Below, in pieces: positions 1 through 6,658 of a DNA stretch of 23,794 nt; the first letter of the stretch is position 1; each line of letters starts with the position of its first letter. Position numbers and translations under genes: made by a program. The notes under the pieces are model-generated. The model was not told where the DNA came from, made no database searches, and saw only the letters and a program-made list of their open reading frames with translations. Source of the DNA: a virus. The stretch covers positions 1 to 23,794 of IMG/VR virus record IMGVR_UViG_3300024357_000031; one strand, given 5' to 3'.

Positions 1-957
1 TGATTGGAGTTCCAGCCATTACCGATTCTGCAGTTGCTAATCCAAACCCTTCGTTATTAGCTATGTTAATTGTTACATCTGCTATATTATAGTTCCAATT
101 TAATTCATGCTGTAATCTTCTCTTTTCTGAAAATATGATATTACAGTTGGGTGCTACTGCTTCAATTACTGCAGGCAAATCAGTACCATTTTCATCAACA
201 GGTTGTGTGTGCATTACTAATACACATTTATCTGCCTTTTCTTTACCAATCTTATCACAAAACTTTTGGAAAGCTACAATAACGTCTGCTGGTTGCTTTC
301 TTCTGATATTACGATTGCTCCAATAAAGAACAAAATCGTATTCCTTACCACCTAAAATTTCTTTACGATATTCAGTTGGTACATCTTCTGGTTTGTAGAT
401 ATCAGTATTAATACCATGTGGTACATAACTTACTTGCCATGGAGCTTTTGTTTTCCAAGTTGGTTTATCGTTTCTTTGACCTATTCTACTAATGATACCA
501 TATGTTTGTCTTGAAATACATCCAATCCAATCACAACTTTCATAGTAATTACGATTGTACATTGGGTCTGGTAAATCATCCCAAATTGCGTAGAATAAAA
601 GTGGAATATTTTGTCTTATTTCATGTTCGATATCATACAACCATGTCCAATAACGAGGGTCAGTAAAGTGTAAGATAGCATCAGGTTGTTCTGCGTTAAT
701 TAGTTGTCTAATTAAATCAGCGTTACCATATCCATTCCAAGGTAAAATCTTTACACTAGCATCTGCGATTCCATAATTCTTTTGAATATCTTCGCTTACA
801 TCTAATACTCTACCTTGCTCTGGGTGGTTAATTGCTGCACCTACCTGAAACCAATCGTATTTGTGAACTGTCCCTAATACTAATTCTTTGGACATTGTAG
901 CGATACCACTCGCCATTCTTAAATCATCTGAAAGTAACAATATTTTTTTCTTTGCCA
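1..957 (-). CDS. GT-B (GT4-like) glycosyltransferase, 3' end outside window
   Basis: An open frame of 319 codons starts at ATG 957 and runs off the left edge, so the C-terminus is missing. The N-terminus (MAKKKILLLSDDLRMASGIA) is a typical first strand and glycine loop of a GT-B fold. The last visible residues, about 303-319, read EGFGLATAESVMAGTPI, which is the GT4-type donor-site motif (E-x7-E followed by a GTP turn). The enzyme would transfer a sugar from an activated donor, but the acceptor cannot be told: modified phage DNA bases, virion proteins and host glycans are all possible. It begins 9 bases after the stop of the ribbon-helix-helix gene and is probably co-transcribed with it and the Fe-S nuclease from the promoter at 2114-2145. 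A second GT-B gene lies at 9182-10330. The family call is firm; the role is unknown. Confidence 0.85.
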
Positions 958-966
958 TAACTAATT

Positions 967-1167
967 TTAAAATTGTGAACCTGAAATTTGTAATTGTAAA
1001 TACTCATTCATTTCTTTACGGAATTCTTCATCTTTAACATATCTTTCAACAGTTCTATTTACCAACTTTTGAAGGGTAACATCGGAATCAAAAGATACTT
1101 TTTTAAATGATGAGTAAACATCTTTCAAGATTTTCACAGTAGTAAGTTTTGTGTTTTCTTGATTCAT
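967..1167 (-). CDS. Small ribbon-helix-helix DNA-binding protein
   Basis: This 66-residue protein starts at ATG 1167. Residues 8-45 fit a MetJ/Arc ribbon-helix-helix: a short strand (LTTVKIL), a first helix (KDVYSSFKKVSFDSD), a turn, and a second helix (TLQKLVNRTVERYV). Such proteins bind DNA as dimers and usually act as repressors, or as antitoxins when paired with a toxin. No toxin-like partner is adjacent; the neighbours are a nuclease upstream and a glycosyltransferase downstream. A transcriptional regulator of phage genes is the simplest reading. The 75 bases upstream are very AT-rich with short alternating TA tracts, and I see no clean promoter on the coding strand there. Confidence 0.6.
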   Translation of the reverse strand: MNQENTKLTTVKILKDVYSSFKKVSFDSDVTLQKLVNRTVERYVKDEEFRKEMNEYLQLQISGSQF

Positions 1168-1242
1168 TGTAATTTTGTTTATATATTTGTATATATAAGT
1201 ATATTACAAAAAGAAAAAACAATAAATTTTAAAGAACTTTTT

Positions 1243-2109
1243 TTAAGAAGCTTTTCCATCACAATGCTTTCCTAAAAATTCGCACCATTTACAATTCTTT
1301 TTATTCTGACCAGGTACTTTTGGAAATTGAATATCTTTGAATGTACCATCATCATTAAACACAGTATTTATAAATTCCATAAATTCATCATGTGCTTTGG
1401 TAACAGATGGTGCACCATGCGATGGAGCGTGCTTTGATATATAAGGAACTGGAAATGCTGAATCTTCAGGCAACTTCCTTCTCATAATTTGATATTCTAC
1501 TCTAATTTTAGAAAGTGGAATATTAAATAATTCTGAATAATATTTTTTATACAAAAGGATTTGTGCGTTTTTGAACTTATCCGCCTTTTGATATTGATTC
1601 CAACCCATTGTTGATGTTTTAAGGTCAATAATGATAATTGAATTCTCTGCCAAATCTCTAAGTACAATATCAATGAATCCAATAAAATGGACACCTTCTT
1701 TTATTTTAGCATTCAATGGAATTTCAATACCAACTAATTCAAATCCTGATTTAGAATAAAACTTATTAAGATTCTTTTTTAACCACTCTAATATTCTTCT
1801 ACCATCACCATAGAATTCTTCTAATTCAATTTGCTCACAAGGAACACCTTCACTAAGAGCTTCTTTTTCTTTTTTGAAGTTTTCTTTTAATCTATCTAAT
1901 AATAATTTATCCAAATCAATCTCATCGGCTTGCTTTTTGGATACACCATACATTACTGAAAGATAGTGTTGGATAGTTTCGTGCATTGAACTACCAAAGA
2001 TAGTGTGAATGTTACCAGAACTTTCACCTAATTTATCTATATAATTTAACTTATATTGTTGCGGGCAGCTACTCCACATTGAGTACTGCGAAAATGATAC
2101 TTTTGCCAT
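1243..2109 (-). CDS. Cas4/AddB-like PD-(D/E)XK nuclease with Fe-S cluster cysteines
   Basis: This 288-residue protein fits the RecB-like PD-(D/E)XK superfamily. The candidate active site is His43 in the FGSSMHE helix, Glu129, Asp147 (GFIDIVL), then Asp162 and Lys164 (IIDLKTS), with Gln183 in the following helix. Cys15 (SSCPQQYKL) plus Cys273, Cys276 and Cys283 (CKWCEFLGKHC) match the four cysteines that hold a 4Fe-4S cluster in Cas4 and AddB. Members of this family are DNA exonucleases. In a T4-like phage it may process DNA ends during recombination or degrade host DNA. A promoter at 2114-2145 ends only 4 bases before the ATG, so the message may be leaderless. The family call is strong; the exact substrate is not known. 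Confidence 0.85.
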   Translation of the reverse strand: MAKVSFSQYSMWSSCPQQYKLNYIDKLGESSGNIHTIFGSSMHETIQHYLSVMYGVSKKQADEIDLDKLLLDRLKENFKKEKEALSEGVPCEQIELEEFYGDGRRILEWLKKNLNKFYSKSGFELVGIEIPLNAKIKEGVHFIGFIDIVLRDLAENSIIIIDLKTSTMGWNQYQKADKFKNAQILLYKKYYSELFNIPLSKIRVEYQIMRRKLPEDSAFPVPYISKHAPSHGAPSVTKAHDEFMEFINTVFNDDGTFKDIQFPKVPGQNKKNCKWCEFLGKHCDGKAS

Positions 2110-2113
2110 AATG

Positions 2114-2145
2114 TAAAGATACGAAAAATAGTTGATAATACCAAA
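2114..2145 (-). promoter_or_regulatory. Bacteroidota-type promoter for the Fe-S nuclease gene
   Basis: On the minus strand TTTG (2145-2142) is followed by 20 bases and then TATCTTTA (2121-2114), one mismatch from TAnnTTTG. The -7 element lies almost against the ATG at 2109, leaving no room for a normal leader. Confidence 0.6.
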
Positions 2146-2146
2146 A

Positions 2147-2596
2147 CTAAATCTTCAATTTTAGCTTTGTAATTTGTTTAGGGTCAGTACCATACATCTC
2201 ACATATTTCTTTAATATGTTGTTTACCATTGTTTGTCTGATATAATATATGTACATATTCTTCTGCCTCACCCAAAGATACTTCATATTTTCTAGCTACC
2301 AATTCAATAACCCAACCTTCATACTTATCAGCTGAAGCTGGTTTCATATATTTCAAAAATGCTCTTTGTTTTGGAATCAATCCTATTAAAGCAAGATACA
2401 TTGCTTTTGGTGGAGCTTCTTGTAAATATGGTTGTATATCTGCAATTGTAGTTATCCAATCAGGATTCATAGAAAGAAAACGGAGTATCATATAGTTACT
2501 CCATGTCTTTTTATCACTCTCATCAAGCTTATCCCAATACTTTGGGTCTTTGTGTTGAGTTATTGCGTTAAGATGGTCAAATAAACTTTTAGCCAT
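2147..2596 (-). CDS. 62: Clamp loader small subunit, T4 gp62-like
   Basis: This 149-residue protein resembles T4 gp62. The stretch around residues 70-118 (LIGLIPKQRAFLKYMKP, then WVIELVARKYEVSLGEAEEY) parallels the gp62 segment with a proline-arginine/lysine turn, the LLAKRYQV-like helix and the asparagine/glutamate-rich helix after it. In T4, gp62 is the single non-ATPase subunit that joins four gp44 subunits to load the gp45 clamp. It is shorter than T4 gp62 (187 residues). Its start (ATG 2596) overlaps the stop of the Zn-ribbon gene by 8 bases, and gp44 lies just beyond that, so subunit production is probably coupled as in T4. Sequence similarity is modest; gene order adds weight. Confidence 0.75.
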   Translation of the reverse strand: MAKSLFDHLNAITQHKDPKYWDKLDESDKKTWSNYMILRFLSMNPDWITTIADIQPYLQEAPPKAMYLALIGLIPKQRAFLKYMKPASADKYEGWVIELVARKYEVSLGEAEEYVHILYQTNNGKQHIKEICEMYGTDPKQITKLKLKI

Positions 2597-2900
2597 TTGT
2601 AATATCTAAATCTAATGAGCGAGTTTCCGCTGCGGTTAATTTATCTTTTTGTTCTAATGCTCTTAATTGCACAGGTTTCATAAGTTCTTGCTCTGCTCCA
2701 CAATCACCACAAAGATATACCTCAAAAGGTATCATCATATCCTGGTCACCACCATAAGCTAACTTAGATAATTTTCTCATCTTTATAGCTGGTAAAAATG
2801 TTTTACCACCACATTCACAAAATACAGGAACTGATGCTGATATATCTACCTTTGGTTGTGGTTGTTGTGGAAGTTCTCCTTGCCCAATAATGTTTGCCAT
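2589..2900 (-). CDS. Small zinc-ribbon protein of unknown function
   Basis: This 103-residue protein has two cysteine pairs, Cys28-x-Cys30 (FCECGGKTF) and Cys64-x2-Cys67 (YLCGDCGAEQ), about 34 residues apart, which suggests a zinc ribbon. The N-terminus is Gln/Pro-rich (GELPQQPQPKV) and probably disordered. The gene sits exactly between the gp44-like and gp62-like clamp-loader genes, with 1 base to gp44 and an 8-base overlap with gp62. In T4 these two genes are adjacent. Expression at the level of the clamp loader is likely. A role in replication or late-transcription coupling is possible by position, but nothing in the sequence shows it. I do not recognise a named family. Confidence 0.7.
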   Translation of the reverse strand: MANIIGQGELPQQPQPKVDISASVPVFCECGGKTFLPAIKMRKLSKLAYGGDQDMMIPFEVYLCGDCGAEQELMKPVQLRALEQKDKLTAAETRSLDLDITNG

Positions 2901-2901
2901 A

Positions 2902-3840
2902 TTATATTAATTTTAAAATTTCTATTAAGGTTGCAGCTGCAATAATTTCTTTATCAATTGCTACCGCAGATTTTGTTACACCATCACCCAATAATAAGAT
3001 AACACCAGAAGTATTATCTCCAGCATATTCTTCTACCTTATCATAAAGGACTGTATATAATTCTGAAAAATCCGTTGCTTTACTATCAATCAAAGCTTGT
3101 CTAACTTTCATATATTTGTTTCGGTTATCATCTTTAGATTTTAATATATCAACAATTTTTAATTTATAATCATTTTCTAATAGATTTTGAACATCTACTT
3201 TCAATTTACCTTTATGTGAATTTAATTGACAAGTATTGATAACTTTACGAATATCAGGATAAGATGAATCAATGATTGGAACTAAATCCTTCACATCAAA
3301 TTCAATACTTTCCGATTTCAAAATTTTACTAATTTGAATTGCTACGTCTTTTTTAGTTGGCGGTATAATCTGAAATGATTGGCATCTACTTTGAATTGGT
3401 TCGATTACTTTCTCTACATAGTTACAAGTCAAAATGAATCGGCAATGCTTACTAAATGTTTCCATTAAGTTACGAAGAATGGCCTGAGCGTTTTGTGACA
3501 TATAATCAAACTCATCCATTATAATAATCTTATATGGTTTGAATCCCATCGAAGAAGCAAAATTCTTTACTTTAGTTCTAACGGTATCAACGTTGTTTTC
3601 ATCTGATGCGTTGATGATAATATAATCACAATCTAATGAATTTACAATTAACTTTGCCAATGTAGTTTTACCAGTACCCGCTCTACCATATAGTAATAAA
3701 TGTGGTACATCTCCACTTTCTAAATACCCAGCAACCTTTTCTTTTAGGTGCTCATTACCTACATAATCTTCTAATTTATTAGGTCTATATTTTTCCACCC
3801 ATAAAGAGTGATTGTTTTCTTCTTGCTGATATTCAAACAT
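2902..3840 (-). CDS. 44: Clamp loader large (ATPase) subunit, T4 gp44/RFC-like
   Basis: This 312-residue AAA+ protein has the RFC-type N-terminus (LWVEKYRPNKLEDYVGNEHL). It has Walker A GRAGTGKT (52-59), Walker B IIIMDEFD (105-112), a sensor-1 segment LTCNYV (137-142) and the SRC motif (151-153) that supplies the arginine finger between subunits. Length matches T4 gp44 (319 residues). The complex opens and loads the sliding clamp at primer ends using ATP. Walker B reads DEFD rather than the commoner DEAD or DECD. The gene lies between dUTPase and the Zn-ribbon/gp62 pair, downstream of the clamp gene in the same unit. Confidence 0.95.
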   Translation of the reverse strand: MFEYQQEENNHSLWVEKYRPNKLEDYVGNEHLKEKVAGYLESGDVPHLLLYGRAGTGKTTLAKLIVNSLDCDYIIINASDENNVDTVRTKVKNFASSMGFKPYKIIIMDEFDYMSQNAQAILRNLMETFSKHCRFILTCNYVEKVIEPIQSRCQSFQIIPPTKKDVAIQISKILKSESIEFDVKDLVPIIDSSYPDIRKVINTCQLNSHKGKLKVDVQNLLENDYKLKIVDILKSKDDNRNKYMKVRQALIDSKATDFSELYTVLYDKVEEYAGDNTSGVILLLGDGVTKSAVAIDKEIIAAATLIEILKLI

Positions 3841-3849
3841 AATTTTATT

Positions 3850-4314
3850 TTATTTTCCAGTTGAACCAAATCCACCTTCACCTCTTTCGGTATTTGATAA
3901 TTCATCTGCCTCTACAAATTCAATTGGTGGGTAAGGTATAATCATAATTTGTGCAATTCTATCACCTACTTTGTAAAAATCATTTGGTTGGATTTCTTTA
4001 ACTTTCATCTCATCATACATTCTTTCTCCACCAAATATTTTATTAAATGTAGCTTGTAATTCACCTCTATATCCGCTATCACATACTCCAACTGAATTAC
4101 TCAATTGTAAACCAGTCTTTCTAACTGATGAACGAGGAAATATCAATCCCACAAATCCTTCAGGTATTTCTAATGCAATACCCATACCATATGTAATTTG
4201 TTCAGGCGTATCTGATATAATTGATGTTGCTACTAAATCCATTCCACCATCACCAGGTTTGGCGTATGTTGGAATTATTGCATTAGGATTGAGTTTCTTT
4301 ATTTTCACTTCCAT
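3850..4314 (-). CDS. dut: dUTP diphosphatase (trimeric dUTPase)
   Basis: All five motifs of the trimeric dUTPase family are present in 154 residues: motif 1 KPGDGGMDL (19-27), motif 2 PRSS (60-63), motif 3 with the uracil-binding loop GVCDSGYRGEL (76-86), motif 4 YKVGDRIAQIM (114-124) and the C-terminal glycine-rich motif 5 RGEGGFGSTG (144-153). The enzyme hydrolyses dUTP to dUMP and pyrophosphate, keeping uracil out of DNA and supplying dUMP for dTMP synthesis. The start (ATG 4314) lies 32 bases inside the preceding gene, implying translational coupling. It complements the ribonucleotide reductase at 14590-16446. Confidence 0.97.
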   Translation of the reverse strand: MEVKIKKLNPNAIIPTYAKPGDGGMDLVATSIISDTPEQITYGMGIALEIPEGFVGLIFPRSSVRKTGLQLSNSVGVCDSGYRGELQATFNKIFGGERMYDEMKVKEIQPNDFYKVGDRIAQIMIIPYPPIEFVEADELSNTERGEGGFGSTGK

Positions 4315-4669
4315 TTTGTAAGTTTTTAATTGCTTCTCTTTGTTTTTCTCTCATTTCTCTACCTTCATTGGTAAGTTCTCTAGCAAATATTTTAAATAAT
4401 TTACCACTTTGTCCATTTTGAAAAGTAATGTATGAATTTTCAACATTAGTAATTGTAAAAATTACTTTTGGGTCTTCATTTTTATTCATTTCATCATCTG
4501 TCCACGCAAATATTTGTGGTTCATCTTCATCGAACTGAAAACACCATTCGCATTCTTCATACTTCTTTTGTGTTAGTACGATTGGTTCAGATTGTTTTGT
4601 TAAAGAACCATCTCTATTTGTATCAATAGTTAATACAGTTTCTTTTTTTGTTTTTTTGCTTTTTGCCAT
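4283..4669 (-). CDS. Hypothetical protein, 128 residues
   Basis: I place the start at ATG 4669 (MAKSKKTKKETVL). The upstream extension to 4726 would run into the 3' end of the DUF4338 gene and looks non-coding. The N-terminus is strongly basic (KSKKTKKE), the middle is acidic with a CEWC pair (about residues 40-43), followed by mixed strands (KVIFTITNVENSYITFQNG), and the C-terminal helix is charged and Glu/Arg/Lys-rich. No known family is recognised. It overlaps the dUTPase start by 32 bases and follows the DUF4338 gene by 11 bases, so it belongs to the clamp-dUTPase-clamp loader unit. Confidence 0.6.
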   Translation of the reverse strand: MAKSKKTKKETVLTIDTNRDGSLTKQSEPIVLTQKKYEECEWCFQFDEDEPQIFAWTDDEMNKNEDPKVIFTITNVENSYITFQNGQSGKLFKIFARELTNEGREMREKQREAIKNLQNGSENKETQS

Positions 4670-4680
4670 ATTGTTTGTTT

Positions 4681-5892
4681 TTATCTTCCTACTTCTCCTA
4701 AATACTTTTGCTTCATTTCTTCCCAACTCATACCAATAGCATCTATGTAAAATAAGTGTTCAGGTTTTAATCTGCCTTCTTCATGCAGTTTTGTATATCT
4801 ACTTATAGCGTGTTTCTTCCACCATTTGTTAATGTAATCCACACCTTGCTTAAATTTATCTTTAAGGATTAATTGGTCTTCACTAATTCTATCACAAAGG
4901 AAATCCGTACCATTCTCATACATCATAGCCATATAAACCCCTCTTTTAAATCCGTGGTGATATTCAGTTGCCTTAATACCACACTCTTTAAAGATTTGCC
5001 CTAATATCTTTTGTTTGATACCACTAACAGGTCCGTTAGCTTCATATCCCATATTAGCACCATTACGAGCCCTTTCTTCGGTGATGTTATCTCTATACCA
5101 ATCTGCACGATTTTCTTTTAACCATTGATGCCAAGGGTCATAATACTTATCATCCGGCTTAATACTAATCTTACCAGCTGATTCACCTAAAGTTTTGAAT
5201 AAAGGAATACCATTGTATTGGGAATGTATTCCGTAAAGAGAAGTTGTACCTACTGCTATAAGTACATTATCATATTTTGTTTTCCAATAATTTCTAACTT
5301 CAGGAACAGTAGTCATCATAGCGATTAACTTACCACCTAAGAAGTTATACCCCAATGGTTGAGTACATACAATAGTGGAAGCAATTGTTGTACAATTCAA
5401 TTTACCTTTTTGAAATTTATCTTCTTTTGTCCAACCAATATAATTATCTCTTACACCCAATGCGGTTACATCCGATGCTAATGATATTTGTCCTAATAGT
5501 TTACCACTGGTTCTATCCTTTACATTAATCTTCACATTACGACCAGGGTTTGCTGTAAAATCCATTGTGTGAATCATACGTCTTACCGCTGCCCACTTAG
5601 TAGATTCTTTGGCATCTTCCACAATCTCAACGTAAGGGTCTAACGATTCAATTTCTTTTATCGTTAGCTCCTTATCATTGATATTAGTTGGTTTCCATTG
5701 AGAGTCATAATAAGATGCTATTTGGGCTTTAGCCTGAATCATTGACGGTTCTTGCAACTCCACCCACTTTTTGTATAGTGTTTGTTCTTGCACAGACATC
5801 GTCATTAGATAGTCCATATTTTCTTTTAACTTTACCTTTTCGGTTTCAAAGTCAAAGACAGGTTTTTGTGGTTCAGTATCCCAAAAGCTCAT
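4681..5892 (-). CDS. DUF4338 (Druantia DruA-like) protein
   Basis: This 403-residue protein carries the pattern I associate with DUF4338, the domain of DruA in the Druantia anti-phage system: GQISLASD (134-141), RDNYIGW (148-154), a conserved core CTTIASTIVC (167-176), NFLGGKLIA (183-191), and TTSLYG followed by a YNG..LFKTLGESAGK segment (216-241). The first about 100 residues are helical and extra to the domain core. DUF4338 function is unresolved, so I assign none. The gene lies directly between the clamp (5 bases upstream) and the dUTPase group, so it is probably expressed as a core replication-time gene and not as a late or moron gene. The family call rests on remembered motifs and should be treated as likely, not certain. 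Confidence 0.62.
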   Translation of the reverse strand: MSFWDTEPQKPVFDFETEKVKLKENMDYLMTMSVQEQTLYKKWVELQEPSMIQAKAQIASYYDSQWKPTNINDKELTIKEIESLDPYVEIVEDAKESTKWAAVRRMIHTMDFTANPGRNVKINVKDRTSGKLLGQISLASDVTALGVRDNYIGWTKEDKFQKGKLNCTTIASTIVCTQPLGYNFLGGKLIAMMTTVPEVRNYWKTKYDNVLIAVGTTSLYGIHSQYNGIPLFKTLGESAGKISIKPDDKYYDPWHQWLKENRADWYRDNITEERARNGANMGYEANGPVSGIKQKILGQIFKECGIKATEYHHGFKRGVYMAMMYENGTDFLCDRISEDQLILKDKFKQGVDYINKWWKKHAISRYTKLHEEGRLKPEHLFYIDAIGMSWEEMKQKYLGEVGR

Positions 5893-5897
5893 AATGA

Positions 5898-6593
5898 TTA
5901 TTTAATTTCTACTAAGTAATAGTTTGAAGTGTAATCACCATCGGTAAAAGATGCGTGTGCTAATCCTTTAGATGAGATTTTTAATGAAGATGATTTAGAA
6001 CCTTTATTAGCAGTTAAAATTGCTTTCAAATATTTTGCTGAGAAAGCGATTGGTTCAATATCTTCTTTTGCTGTTGTTTCTACAGCGATTGAAATTCGGT
6101 TTGAGTTGATTGAAGAATAACCCAAAATGATTTCTGCTTTTTTATCTTTTACAGTAAATGTAAAAGTATCGGCATCAGCCAATGCACCTTTTGATTTGAT
6201 GAACTTATTTATAAAGTCATCATTCAAAGTTACTTCTGCATTAAATGGTGGAAGTTGTTTTAAATCAGGTACTGCAGGAATCACCGATGGTGCTGCCAAC
6301 ATATATTGTACCTTAGTTCCTTTATCAGAGAACTTAACTGCTCCAGTTACTTCTTCAACTGAAATAGCTTCATCCAATACACTCAACAATCCTTTTAATT
6401 GTGATGTAGTATAGATACCAAATTCACCATTTGGAAAATCTTTCTCTGCTACAGTAACATCACCCAATAAGGTTTTGTCATCTGAAATCATTCTTACCGA
6501 AAGGTTTTTATCATCAGCTTTAATCATAACTGATTCAATCTCACCACCGAGGTTGTAACGATTGATAAAACCATCAAATTTACTTTTGTTCAT
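5898..6593 (-). CDS. 45: Sliding clamp, T4 gp45-like
   Basis: This 231-residue protein is close to T4 gp45 (228 residues) in length and layout. It begins with a short basic N-terminal helix (SKFDGFINRYNLGGEIESVMI). The two-domain repeat of strands has the conserved segment GEFGIYTTSQLKGLLSVLD (56-74), and the protein ends in strands with ASFTDGDYTSNYYLVEIK. gp45 trimers encircle DNA, tether the polymerase and in T4 also activate late transcription. Its own promoter (6627-6658) sits in the gap after the polymerase gene, so clamp output can exceed that of polymerase. Confidence 0.88.
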   Translation of the reverse strand: MNKSKFDGFINRYNLGGEIESVMIKADDKNLSVRMISDDKTLLGDVTVAEKDFPNGEFGIYTTSQLKGLLSVLDEAISVEEVTGAVKFSDKGTKVQYMLAAPSVIPAVPDLKQLPPFNAEVTLNDDFINKFIKSKGALADADTFTFTVKDKKAEIILGYSSINSNRISIAVETTAKEDIEPIAFSAKYLKAILTANKGSKSSSLKISSKGLAHASFTDGDYTSNYYLVEIK

Positions 6594-6626
6594 AATATAC
6601 TTTTTATAGTTTAATGTTTAGAAATA

Positions 6627-6658
6627 CAAATATACGAATTTATTTTGAATATACCAAA
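6627..6658 (-). promoter_or_regulatory. Bacteroidota-type promoter for the sliding clamp operon
   Basis: The minus strand has TTTG (6658-6655), a 20-base spacer and TATATTTG (6634-6627), a perfect fit to TTTG/TAnnTTTG. The -33 box abuts the stop codon of the polymerase gene. Including the spacer, the site is nearly identical to the one at 13146-13177 (two differences in about 34 bases). It leaves a leader of roughly 25-30 bases before ATG 6593. Confidence 0.85.

Noticed and set aside
1159-1189. Plus-strand TTG, 20 bases, TATATTTG promoter match
   Set aside because: It would fire opposite to every gene in the window. The sequence is a TA-rich tract at the start of the ribbon-helix-helix gene, where chance matches are expected.
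1168-1242. Possible terminator or coding-strand promoter in the gap between the Fe-S nuclease and the ribbon-helix-helix gene
   Set aside because: The gap is AT-rich with TA alternation but has no GC stem with a T-run and no TTTG/TAnnTTTG pair on the minus strand.
6127-6414. Plus-strand open frame of 95 codons opposite the sliding clamp gene
   Set aside because: It is an antisense shadow of a clearly conserved clamp gene and has no family features.
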